DNA from: Bacillota bacterium
GTDB lineage: Bacteria > Bacillota > Bacilli > Paenibacillales > NBRC-103111
Reading direction: 5' to 3'
Length of the DNA: 13,919 bases
NCBI GenBank assembly: GCA_023393235.1
Contig: JAEWMH010000098.1
Location: 1 to 13,919 of the forward strand
Below the pieces are notes generated by a model. That model worked only from the letters and a program-made list of their open reading frames with translations. It had not been told where the DNA came from and made no database searches. Of the stretch, positions 6,526 to 13,164 are shown piece by piece (positions within the stretch are counted from its first letter, which is position 1; each line of letters starts with the position of its first letter). Made by a program: the position numbers and the translations under genes.

Positions 6526-6824
6526 ATCCGCTGCCTGGGGTTGCTAACGGAACTTAGCACATCAGTGGCTGGAAACCGTCGCCTTGACGTGCTAACGGAA
6601 CTTAGCACATCAGTGGCTGGAAACCGTCGCCTTGGCGCGCTAACGGAACTAAGCGAGGCTCAGCTACCCGGGTTCCGCTACCACGACAGGCACCCGGTAG
6701 GCTAACGGAACTTTGCGACACTCGGAGGATGGAATCCGCAACCTCGACGCGCTAACGGAACTATGCGACCCTTAGAAGCCAGAATCCACTATTTCGACGC
6801 TCTAACGGAACTTATCGACGCTTA
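6495..6824 (+). repeat. Direct-repeat array, seven degenerate copies headed by TAACGGAA
   Basis: The motif GCTAACGGAACT or a close variant begins at 6543, 6591, 6639, 6701, 6751 and 6801, giving periods of 48, 48, 62, 50 and 50 bp. A diverged copy 0 starts at about 6495 (TGAACGGAAATTAGC), 49 bp before copy 1, inside the ATPase gene. Similarity extends beyond the core: the second half of each of the first units carries TCAGTGGCTGGAA-like sequence. The repeat family resembles intergenic elements of Paenibacillus genomes as I recall them. It is not CRISPR-like, because the sequence between cores is itself conserved. Confidence 0.85.
6543..6638 (+). repeat. Near-perfect 48-bp tandem duplication inside the array
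   Basis: Units 6543-6590 and 6591-6638 match at 46 of 48 positions, differing only in the last four bases (ACGT against GCGC). They are much more alike than any other pair in the array, so this duplication is recent. In each, GCTAA-CGGAAC-TTAGC can form a short 5-bp hairpin. Confidence 0.9.
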
Positions 6825-6886
6825 GCCTGCTTTTTCAGGCAAAATGGGGTGCAGAATGGGCGCTAAGAGTCGCTGAATTCCGTTAC
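6802..6886. repeat. Junction inverted repeat between forward and reverse copies
   Basis: The last forward copy (6802-6824) faces the first reverse copy (6863-6886). Their arms pair over roughly 24 bases with several mismatches. The 38-base loop contains a small perfect hairpin, GCCTG-CTTTTT-CAGGC (6825-6840). No run of T follows, so it does not look like a standard intrinsic terminator, but the RNA would fold strongly. Confidence 0.6.
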
Positions 6887-7052
6887 AAATCAAATTGGTT
6901 CAATTTCAGCTGCTAAGAGTCGCTGAGTTCCGTTAGCGTTTCGGCGGTTCCCTTCTGAGTTCCGTTAGCACTCCGTCGGTTCTCTTCTTTGTTCCGTAAG
7001 CTCTCCCACAGTTTGCTTCTCAAGGCTGTTAGCATTTCGACGGTTCTGTTAG
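6863..7052 (-). repeat. Inverted copies of the same repeat (AGTTCCGTTAGC)
   Basis: Reverse-orientation cores lie at 6876-6886 (AATTCCGTTAC), 6926-6937 and 6958-6969 (both AGTTCCGTTAGC), and 6990-7001 (TGTTCCGTAAGC). Still weaker remnants are CTGTTAGC at 7026-7033 and TTCTGTTAG at 7044-7052. The first two share the extended form CTAAGAGTCGCTGA before the core. Spacing falls from 50 to 32 bp and the copies decay towards the binding-protein gene. An open frame of 72 codons on this strand is an artefact of the repeats. No clear promoter for the downstream gene is visible in the tract. Confidence 0.8.
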
Positions 7053-7131
7053 TCCTCCGGCGATTCCACAAGTTTGTCTGCCTAGCCTTTATTTCGTGAC
7101 AGTCTCCAACTATATAAAAGGAGTGAATCAT

Positions 7132-8292
7132 ATGAAATCAATATTTGTTGGAAATCGGTTACGTTCAGCGAAAATGGGTCTGGCAGCACTGCTATTGGTC
7201 ACCTGGCTGCCCGCGTGCGGTACCTCCGGCAAGGAAACGCCGCAGGCCGCTCCAACAGTATCCCCTTCTGCCGCCGCAACAGCTGCCGTTAGTGCCCAGC
7301 CATCCCCTGCCGCTCCTGCCACTGTAACCTTCACCGACTCAGCTGGGCGGAAGGTAGAGCTTCCCAGCTCTATTGAACGGATTGCGCCCTCCGGTCAATT
7401 GGCCCAAATGGTGCTGTTTGCCCTGGCACCGGACAAGCTGGTGGGGTTGTCCAACAAGTGGAACGGCGATGCAGGGGCTTTTATGGATGACAAATATCTC
7501 AAGCTGCCGGTGTTCGGCCAGTTCTACGGCTCCGCCAATCTGAACAAGGAAGCGCTGGCCGCCGCCAAACCCCAGGTGATTATCGACATCGGCGAGAAAA
7601 AGAGCAGCATTGTGGAGGACATGGACGGCGTGCAGAAGCAGTTGGGCATCCCCACTATTTTTGTAGAGGCCACACTTTCGACCATGTCCACTGCTTATGA
7701 TACCTTGGGCAAGATACTCGGAATGCCTCAGGAAGCCAAAACACTCTCCGATTACACCAAGGAAATATACACCACCACCACCGACACCATGAAGAAAATC
7801 GGTGATAAAAAAGTCAAGGTTCTGTACAGCCTGGGAGACACAGGCACCAATGTGATTGCCAAGGGCTCCTTCCATTCCGAGGTCCTGGATCTGATGGCTG
7901 ACAATGCGGCAGTGGTGGATAATCCCTCCGGCAAAGGCACGGGCAACGAGGTGTCCCTGGAACAGATTGTCCAATGGAAGCCCGATGTGATATTGTTCGC
8001 CCCCAACAGCATGTACGGCAAAGCCTCCTCCGACCCCACCTGGAAAACCATGAAGGCCATCTCCGGCGGCAAATTCTACGAGGTTCCCGCCAATCCCTTC
8101 AATTGGCTTGGCTCCCCTCCCTCCATAAACCGATATATGGGCATGGTTTGGCTATCGGAGCTATTGTACCCAGATGCCTTTTCTTATGATATGAAAAAAG
8201 AAGTCAGCCGTTTCTATACCCTCTTCTACCACAGCAAGCCGTTGACAGACGAGCAGTACACAAGTTTAACCGGAAGGGCCATTCGCAAATAG
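7132..8292 (+). CDS. FecB/BtuF-type substrate-binding lipoprotein of an ABC importer
   Basis: This 386-residue precursor has a basic N-terminus, a hydrophobic segment and a lipobox LPAC with lipid-modified Cys29. An Ala/Pro/Ser/Thr-rich linker follows (about residues 30-63), then a periplasmic-binding-protein-2 fold starting at TVTFTDSAGRKVELPSSIER. The late segment GSPPSINRYMGMVWLSELLYPD is typical of a FecB/TroA-type subgroup. Possible ligands are ferric siderophore, cobalamin, another metal chelate or, as in MolA, molybdate/tungstate; the sequence does not decide. The start is ATG 7132 with AAGGAG eight bases upstream, rather than the GTG at 7096. It lies 606 bp after the ATPase, beyond the repeat array, and should work with that permease and ATPase. 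Confidence 0.9.
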   Translation: MKSIFVGNRLRSAKMGLAALLLVTWLPACGTSGKETPQAAPTVSPSAAATAAVSAQPSPAAPATVTFTDSAGRKVELPSSIERIAPSGQLAQMVLFALAPDKLVGLSNKWNGDAGAFMDDKYLKLPVFGQFYGSANLNKEALAAAKPQVIIDIGEKKSSIVEDMDGVQKQLGIPTIFVEATLSTMSTAYDTLGKILGMPQEAKTLSDYTKEIYTTTTDTMKKIGDKKVKVLYSLGDTGTNVIAKGSFHSEVLDLMADNAAVVDNPSGKGTGNEVSLEQIVQWKPDVILFAPNSMYGKASSDPTWKTMKAISGGKFYEVPANPFNWLGSPPSINRYMGMVWLSELLYPDAFSYDMKKEVSRFYTLFYHSKPLTDEQYTSLTGRAIRK

Positions 8293-8314
8293 GCAGCTTT
8301 TGTGCCAACTCAAA

Positions 8315-8351
8315 AAGCAGTCCTTTCCGCCGTAGACGGAATGGGCTGCTT
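8315..8351 (-). terminator. Intrinsic terminator between the binding protein and TetR genes
   Basis: Arms AAGCAG (8315-8320) and CTGCTT (8346-8351) plus TTCCG (8325-8329) and CGGAA (8337-8341) form a hairpin. The A-run at 8312-8316 gives a T-tail only when read on the minus strand, so it mainly ends the TetR transcript. In the plus direction it may slow the transporter transcript but lacks a U-tract. Confidence 0.65.
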
Positions 8352-8397
8352 GTGTTAACCCTTGAGCCTACGCTCTTGCCGGTAGTGACAGTGCACC

Positions 8398-8955
8398 TCA
8401 AAGATTCTTCTCCAGCAATGCTCCTACTCGTTGAGCCATAAAATCAGGTGGGTGTGGTCTTCCATTTTTGATCCACCATTCCACTACTCCTACGATAGCC
8501 GCTCCCAAAAATTGAATATCGACCTCTTCACCCTTCGGTAATCCTGATTTCCCCCCCAAAGAAATATCGTTTTCTTTCATTGTTAGCTTCTCGAGGAAAA
8601 ATTCCAGGAGCCGATTGCGGAAAAAAGGCCCTCCTTTACTCGTCAATATGGCAGAAAAAAACAAAGAATGACTCTCCAAATATTCGAACCATAGTCCCCC
8701 CATACTCCTATAATCCATCTTATCCTCGGCCAGATCACAGAGCTCCTGCATCTCATGAATATGTTCTTCGATGAGCTTATCCAGAAGATCAAACTTATCC
8801 ATATAATGAAGATAGATTGTTCTTCGGCTCACGTCTGCCCTTTCCGAGATGTCTTGTATCGTAATCTGATCAAAATCCTTTTCCATCATCAATTCAATAA
8901 CTGCCGTTTTTATAGCATGCTGCGATTTGCGTATCCTTCGATCGAGCTTCAGCAC
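8398..8955 (-). CDS. TetR/AcrR-family transcriptional regulator
   Basis: This 185-residue regulator has an N-terminal TetR helix-turn-helix at about residues 10-56 (ITIQDISERADVSRRTIYLHY, with KFDLLDKLIEEH following). Its C-terminal helical region ends in FLGAAIVGVVEWWIKNGRPH, which resembles the TetR_C_8/DhaS-like ligand domain. The start is GTG 8955 with a GGTGAT-type ribosome binding site at 8967-8962. It is divergent from the NAD(P)-binding protein gene and probably represses it and itself through sites in the 175-bp gap. The gene is visibly more AT-rich than its neighbours, which may point to separate acquisition. Its inducer is unknown. Confidence 0.9.
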   Translation of the reverse strand: MLKLDRRIRKSQHAIKTAVIELMMEKDFDQITIQDISERADVSRRTIYLHYMDKFDLLDKLIEEHIHEMQELCDLAEDKMDYRSMGGLWFEYLESHSLFFSAILTSKGGPFFRNRLLEFFLEKLTMKENDISLGGKSGLPKGEEVDIQFLGAAIVGVVEWWIKNGRPHPPDFMAQRVGALLEKNL

Positions 8956-9036
8956 GTGTATATCACCCGCTTCCCCTTAGCTATTTCACAGTAATCCAAT
9001 ATGTGTGAACTAATACACGGAATCATCTTTTTTAAT

Positions 9037-9068
9037 AATTGTAGATTTTCAATTGTCTGCTTACAATT
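9037..9068. promoter_or_regulatory. Candidate TetR operator (AATTGT-N6-ACAATT)
   Basis: An inverted repeat AATTGT (9051-9056) / ACAATT (9063-9068) with a six-base spacer lies between the divergent TetR and reductase-like genes. A further AATTGT half-site sits at 9037-9042. The right arm overlaps the likely -35 of the reductase-like gene, which fits repression. Chance symmetry in AT-rich DNA remains possible. Confidence 0.45.
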
Positions 9069-9090
9069 ATACATAGATGTTTCTTATTAT
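9061..9090 (+). promoter_or_regulatory. Candidate promoter of the NAD(P)-binding protein gene
   Basis: TTACAA (9061-9066) and TATTAT (9085-9090) are 18 bases apart. An alternative -10 is TATACT at 9088-9093. The -35 is suboptimal. The leader to ATG 9131 would be about 35 bases. Confidence 0.4.
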
Positions 9091-9130
9091 ACTAGTGTGC
9101 ATTATATTCAAAAATGAAGGGTAGGATTTT

Positions 9131-9817
9131 ATGAAAATTGCGGTAATAGGTGCAACCGGTGCAACAGGAACGAAAGTGGTAGAACGGGCACTTGAATTGG
9201 GACATGAGGTTATAGCTGTGGCCCGCCGGCCGGAGCTCATTTCAGCTGCAGCACGCCTTACCTCCCGGAAGGGCGATGTCATGGACATTGATAGTGTGGC
9301 CAAAGCCATTGCCGGTGCAGAGGCAGTCATCACCTGCATCGGCCCAACCAGCACCTTCGCCCAGGGTGCCGGCAATTCGAAGGGAGTCCTGAATGCCGTT
9401 GCAGCGAACCTCTCCCCTGGTAGCGTTATGTCCTTAGGGATTCCAAATGTATTAGCAGCCTGTCAACGCGCCGGAGTGAAACGGTTAGTGATGCAAAGCG
9501 GAATTGGTCTGAGCGACGGGAAGGAACTATCTTTCAGTAACCGATTGACGTTAAGCGTGCACCGCCGCATCTTCACGAAGGCGGTCAAGGATAAGGCAAT
9601 TGCGGAGAGTGAGGTGCAAAGGAGTAATCTGGATTGGGTCATCGTACGACCACCGGGTATGAAAGAAGGCCCCGCGACACGAACCTACACTGCAGGACCA
9701 TGGGCACGGATTGCTGCATTCCAGCAGATTTCCTTCGCGGACTGCGCCGACAGTCTTGTTCGGGCGGCTGCCAGTGAACCGACATGGGTGAGGAAGATTG
9801 TGAATGTGGGCCGGTAA
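9131..9817 (+). CDS. Atypical SDR-family NAD(P)-binding protein (NmrA-like)
   Basis: This 228-residue Rossmann-fold protein starts with MKIAVIGATGATG, where the glycine motif GATGATG (residues 7-13) binds NAD(P). AVARRPELI follows at the end of strand 2, and LDWVIVRPPGMKEGP is typical of atypical SDRs of the NmrA/BLVRB type. The usual YxxxK active-site pair is not evident, so it may be a redox sensor or a reductase of unknown substrate. ATG 9131 is preceded by GAAGGG nine bases upstream. It is divergent from a TetR regulator that probably controls it, a common arrangement for stress-inducible oxidoreductases. Confidence 0.85.
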   Translation: MKIAVIGATGATGTKVVERALELGHEVIAVARRPELISAAARLTSRKGDVMDIDSVAKAIAGAEAVITCIGPTSTFAQGAGNSKGVLNAVAANLSPGSVMSLGIPNVLAACQRAGVKRLVMQSGIGLSDGKELSFSNRLTLSVHRRIFTKAVKDKAIAESEVQRSNLDWVIVRPPGMKEGPATRTYTAGPWARIAAFQQISFADCADSLVRAAASEPTWVRKIVNVGR

Positions 9818-9869
9818 CGATAACACTCCCAAAATCTGTACTAAGGCAAATGAACAAAAATGGAGATGC

Positions 9870-9913
9870 AAAAAGCAGTCCCCGCCGCCACCAACGGTAG
9901 GGACTGCTTTTTT
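9870..9913. terminator. Bidirectional intrinsic terminator
   Basis: A 13-bp stem AAAAAGCAGTCCC (9870-9882) / GGGACTGCTTTTT (9900-9912) encloses a 17-base loop, with runs of T on both strands. It ends the NAD(P)-binding protein gene (+) and the threonyl-tRNA synthetase gene (-). Its outer arm is shared with the hairpin at 8315-8351. Confidence 0.9.
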
Positions 9914-9923
9914 GCGGCTAAAC

Positions 9924-11651
9924 TTATTTCCTGCCTGCGATATCCTGCCGGACCAGTCCGAGCAATTCCTCCAAGGCCATGCTCCCCAAATCCCCGGCTT
10001 CCCGTTTGCGGACGGCAACCAAAGCCCCTTCCGCCTCCGCGTCCCCCACCACCAACATGTAAGGGACCTTTTCCATTTGAGCCTGGCGGATTTTGTAGCC
10101 CAGCTTCTCCCGGCGCAGATCCGCCTCTACCCGGATCCCCTCCCGCTGGAGAGCATCGCGCACCGACAGCGCATAATCCGCATGGGCATCCGACACCGCC
10201 AATACCTTCACCTGCACCGGGGCCAGCCAAGCCGGGAATGCTCCTGCGTAATGTTCGGTCAGGATGCCCATAAACCGGTCGATGGAGCCGTACACCGCAC
10301 GGTGGATCACCACCGGACAATGTTTGCCGCCATCCTCCCCCACATAGGACAGTCCGAACTTCTGCGGCATCTGAAAATCCAGCTGAATGGTGCCGCACTG
10401 CCAGCTCCTTTTCAGCGCATCCCGAATGTGGAAGTCGATTTTCGGTCCGTAAAAGGCTCCATCCCCCTCATTGATCCGGTACGGCAGCCCTTCCTTCTCC
10501 AGTACATTGCGCAGCGCGTTCTCCGCCGCCTCCCACAGCTCCGGCGATCCCATGGAATCCTCCGGTCTGGTGGACAGCTCCACCTGGTAGGAGAAGCCGA
10601 ACACGCCGTACACCTGCCCGATCAGTGCAATCACCCGGGCAATCTCCTCTTCGATTTGCTCCGGCCGCACAAACAGATGAGCGTCATCCTGGCAGAAGGT
10701 GCGGACCCGCATCATCCCGTTTAAGGCGCCGGAAAATTCATGGCGGTGCACCTGGCCGAACTCAGCCAGCCGTATGGGCAGCTCCCGGTAGGAATGCTGG
10801 CTGTTTTTAAACACCAGCATATGGCCCGGGCAATTCATGGGCTTCAAAGCAAACGCATCCTCATCCACCTGTGTGAAATACATGTTGTCCTTGTAGTGGT
10901 CCCAATGGCCGGAATGCTCCCACATACGCCGGTTCATCATTAAGGGAGAGCGCACCTCCCGGTAGCCCTGGCAGTTCTGGACATCACGCAGGAAGTTTTC
11001 CAGCTCCGAACGGACCACAAACCCATTAGGCAGATAAAAGGGCATGCCCGGAGCTTCCTCGGAAAACATAAACAGCTCCAGCTCCCTGCCCAGCTTCCGG
11101 TGGTCACGCTTCTGCGCTTCCTCCAGCAGGTGCAGATGCTCCTTCAGGTGGGCCTTCTTGGCGAAGGCAGTCCCGTACACCCGCTGCAGCATCCGGTTGC
11201 CGGCATCCCCCTGCCAATAAGCGCCTGCCGCATGAAGCAGCTTTACCGCCTTGATTCCGCCAGTGGACGAAAGCATAGCACCCTCCTGCAGATCCAGGAA
11301 ATCCCCTTGGGCATAAAGGGAAAGCTTGCCGTCCTCCTGCAGGGGCAGACCGGCCAAAAGCTCCAGCTTATATGGCTCCCGGCGGAGCAGCAGGGCAGCA
11401 TCCTCCCGGCTGACCAGCCGGCTGGCAATGGGGCGGTCCTCCCGGATAATCCGCTCCATTTCCTTCTCCAGAGCGGCAAGATCCTCTGCAACAAAGGGTT
11501 TTTCCACATCAAAATCGTAATAAAAACCATCCTCGGTAACCGAGCCAACACCTAATTTCACATGCTCCGCCCCGTACAGCTGCTTAACAGCCTGGGCCAG
11601 TACATAAGCGGCAGTTTGGCGTATGATTGACAACATGTTATTATTTTCCAT
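9924..11651 (-). CDS. thrS: Threonyl-tRNA synthetase paralogue without TGS domain and with altered editing site
   Basis: This class II synthetase charges tRNA-Thr with threonine. At 575 residues it is about 60 shorter than standard bacterial ThrRS and lacks the N-terminal TGS domain. The editing domain fold is kept, but RHxxxH is RQTAAY (Gln12, Tyr16) and the DLCRGPH segment is DLQEGAM (Gln122, Met126), so all four canonical editing residues are lost. The catalytic core looks intact: motif 2 HRHEFSG with Arg303, zinc ligands Cys274 (MNCPGHM), His325 (QDDAHLF) and a His in VVIHRAVYGS, plus the C-terminal anticodon-binding domain. The start is ATG 11651 with GGAGGAG upstream; a TTG at 11666 overlaps that site. 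It is controlled by a T-box leader. Confidence 0.93.
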   Translation of the reverse strand: MENNNMLSIIRQTAAYVLAQAVKQLYGAEHVKLGVGSVTEDGFYYDFDVEKPFVAEDLAALEKEMERIIREDRPIASRLVSREDAALLLRREPYKLELLAGLPLQEDGKLSLYAQGDFLDLQEGAMLSSTGGIKAVKLLHAAGAYWQGDAGNRMLQRVYGTAFAKKAHLKEHLHLLEEAQKRDHRKLGRELELFMFSEEAPGMPFYLPNGFVVRSELENFLRDVQNCQGYREVRSPLMMNRRMWEHSGHWDHYKDNMYFTQVDEDAFALKPMNCPGHMLVFKNSQHSYRELPIRLAEFGQVHRHEFSGALNGMMRVRTFCQDDAHLFVRPEQIEEEIARVIALIGQVYGVFGFSYQVELSTRPEDSMGSPELWEAAENALRNVLEKEGLPYRINEGDGAFYGPKIDFHIRDALKRSWQCGTIQLDFQMPQKFGLSYVGEDGGKHCPVVIHRAVYGSIDRFMGILTEHYAGAFPAWLAPVQVKVLAVSDAHADYALSVRDALQREGIRVEADLRREKLGYKIRQAQMEKVPYMLVVGDAEAEGALVAVRKREAGDLGSMALEELLGLVRQDIAGRK

Positions 11652-11689
11652 TTTCGACTCCTCCAATTTTTCTTAGTGGATGAAAAATC

Positions 11690-11726
11690 AAAAAAACGCA
11701 CTGTCCCTAAAAGGGACGAGTGCGTT
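11690..11726 (-). terminator. T-box regulated intrinsic terminator
   Basis: Read on the minus strand, AACGCACT (11726-11719) pairs with AGTGCGTT (11702-11695) and GTCCC pairs with GGGAC. One base is bulged, and a run of T follows (A-run at 11690-11696 on the plus strand). It is the attenuator that the competing T-box antiterminator would disrupt when uncharged tRNA binds. Confidence 0.88.
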
Positions 11727-12001
11727 CAGCTCGTGGTTCCACCCTGGTTCAACCTGGTCTACCTCCGCTTCCATACGGGGAAGCCGAAGCAGGATTCAGG
11801 TCCTTGAAGGAGTCCGTTAACGGAAGACCGGCCGGTACCGGATACTGCCGCAGCCACAGAGGCCCGGGGTTCACCGGTACTGCTCCAAAGGGGTAACCTG
11901 CACATCCGTAAGCCGGAGAAGCTTTCAGCCGGTGGCTTCTCTCTCTGAACGGCCCGTCAATGGCGGTCATGTCTTTGGTCAAGCGCATTGCAATATGAAT
12001 T
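11690..12001 (-). ncRNA. T-box leader riboswitch upstream of thrS
   Basis: The leader of about 310 bases precedes the synthetase gene and senses uncharged tRNA. It carries the T-box AGGGTGGAACCACGAG (11745-11730), an AGAGAGA motif and a CTTTGGAGC segment typical of Stem I, then a terminator hairpin. UGGA in the T-box would pair with a tRNA whose discriminator base is U. A candidate threonine specifier ACC lies at 11870-11868 in GUGAACCCC. In the next register the codon reads CCC, so the specifier is not certain. A 93-codon open frame across the leader is not a gene. Confidence 0.9.
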
Positions 12002-12007
12002 GAACTC

Positions 12008-12037
12008 ATATTACCAGCGCCCGATACCAAAAGTCAA
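12008..12037 (-). promoter_or_regulatory. Promoter of the T-box / thrS transcript
   Basis: On the minus strand, TTGACT (12037-12032) and TAATAT (12013-12008) are separated by 18 bases. The start would be near 12001. The promoter lies only about 17 bp beyond the stop of the upstream oxidoreductase gene, with no terminator between, so read-through from that operon would meet the T-box attenuator. Confidence 0.7.
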
Positions 12038-12054
12038 GAGGCACTCTCCCCCCA

Positions 12055-13164
12055 TTAAGCCGGGTCCAGATATCCCTTTACCAGCCCCGGTGCCAGCGGC
12101 GACGGACGGTCGCAGGAGGTTTGCAGCTGCACATATTGTGCGCTGTCAGAGCTGGTATGGAAAGCATGCATCATCTCCAGCACATGCAGCGCCAGCTCTC
12201 CATTGGCCCTGTGGATTTCTCCCGTAATCAGGGACCGGGCCATATCCGCGACAGCAATCCCTCTGCTGTTCTCTTCGTAGGCATGGATCAGCGGAATTTC
12301 CAGTGCCTCCTTGCGTCCGGCTGGTTGCAGCAGAACAGGGCCGCCGAAGGTATTGGGATCGGGAACGTACAAGGTGCCTCCCGTTCCGTAAATTTCGATC
12401 CGCGGGAGCTTGCTGCTCCAGACGTCAAAGCTGGTGATCATGGTGGCAACGGCACCGTTTTGGTAGAAGATGGTTCCAGCTACATGCGTAGGCACCTCCA
12501 CCGGGATCTTTTGGCCAAATTTTGGCGCGCTGGTTATGGTCCGCTCTTCATACGCCGCGGCGGTCATGCCGCAAACGGTCTTCGCCGGGCCCAACAGAGA
12601 AGCCAGTGCCGTCAGATAATACGGTCCCATATCGAACATCGGACCGCCGCCGCCCTGGTAATAGAACTCCGGCGCAGGATGCCAGCTCTCATGGCCGTGG
12701 CAGGCCATAAAGGCAGTTGCCGCCACCGGTCTGCCGATGTAGCCGTCGTCGATGAGCTTGCGGCAGAGCTGCAGCCCGGCGCCCAGGAAGGTATCCGGAG
12801 CGCAGCCCAGCATCAGCCCCTTCTCCTTGGCCAGCTGCACCAAAGCCTTGCCTTCCTCTAGAGACAGAGTAAGCGGCTTCTCCACATATACATGCTTGCC
12901 GGCCAGAAGCGCCTGCTTGGACACCTCGTAATGGTGCTTGGGCGTGGTCAGATTGACCACGATTTGGATATCCTCCCGGGCAAGCAGCTCGCTGGTGCCA
13001 AGTGCATGGGGAATGCCATACTGCTCCGCGGCGGCGGCAGCCCTGTCCAAATCCAGGTCGGAGCAAGCCACCACCCGGGTATTGGCGAAGGTTTGGGTCA
13101 AATTGGTGAGATAGATGCCGCTGATGTTGCCGCAGCCGATAATGCCGATGTTTATTTTGTCCAT
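12055..13164 (-). CDS. Gfo/Idh/MocA-family oxidoreductase
   Basis: This 369-residue NAD(P)-dependent dehydrogenase-like protein has an N-terminal Rossmann fold with GIIGCGNISG (residues 7-16) and the family's EKP motif (VYVEKPLTLS, Glu95-Lys96-Pro97). The C-terminal alpha/beta domain includes GGGGPMFDMGPYYLTAL, which carries a conserved substrate-pocket segment. Members oxidise sugars, inositols or their derivatives; the substrate here is not predictable. The start is ATG 13164 with AAGGAGAG just upstream, rather than an in-frame upstream start at 13197 that lies inside the ThuA-like gene. It overlaps that gene by 13 bp, so the two are translationally coupled and likely act in one carbohydrate pathway. 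Confidence 0.92.
   Translation of the reverse strand: MDKINIGIIGCGNISGIYLTNLTQTFANTRVVACSDLDLDRAAAAAEQYGIPHALGTSELLAREDIQIVVNLTTPKHHYEVSKQALLAGKHVYVEKPLTLSLEEGKALVQLAKEKGLMLGCAPDTFLGAGLQLCRKLIDDGYIGRPVAATAFMACHGHESWHPAPEFYYQGGGGPMFDMGPYYLTALASLLGPAKTVCGMTAAAYEERTITSAPKFGQKIPVEVPTHVAGTIFYQNGAVATMITSFDVWSSKLPRIEIYGTGGTLYVPDPNTFGGPVLLQPAGRKEALEIPLIHAYEENSRGIAVADMARSLITGEIHRANGELALHVLEMMHAFHTSSDSAQYVQLQTSCDRPSPLAPGLVKGYLDPA

Noticed and set aside
6495..7052. CRISPR array
   Set aside because: Unit spacing is irregular, the intervening sequence is partly conserved, copies occur in both orientations, and no cas gene is nearby.
6913..7131. 72-codon minus-strand open frame in the repeat tract
   Set aside because: It is made of repeat sequence, has no ribosome binding site and no similarity to a known family that I can see.
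726..8292. Nitrogenase, urease or hydrogenase maturation cluster
   Set aside because: No structural gene or diagnostic accessory gene (nifH/D/K, ureC, hyp set) is present, so only a general metal-handling role is supported.
9804..10724. 306-codon open frame antisense to thrS
   Set aside because: It crosses the bidirectional terminator and mirrors a well-conserved synthetase gene; the composition is not protein-like.
11813..11824. TCCGTTAACGGA palindrome resembling the TAACGGAA repeat core
   Set aside because: It lies inside the T-box leader where a local stem is expected; similarity to the intergenic repeat is limited to the core and may be chance.
11749..12030. 93-codon minus-strand open frame upstream of thrS
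   Set aside because: It coincides with the T-box leader, and an RNA element explains the sequence better.
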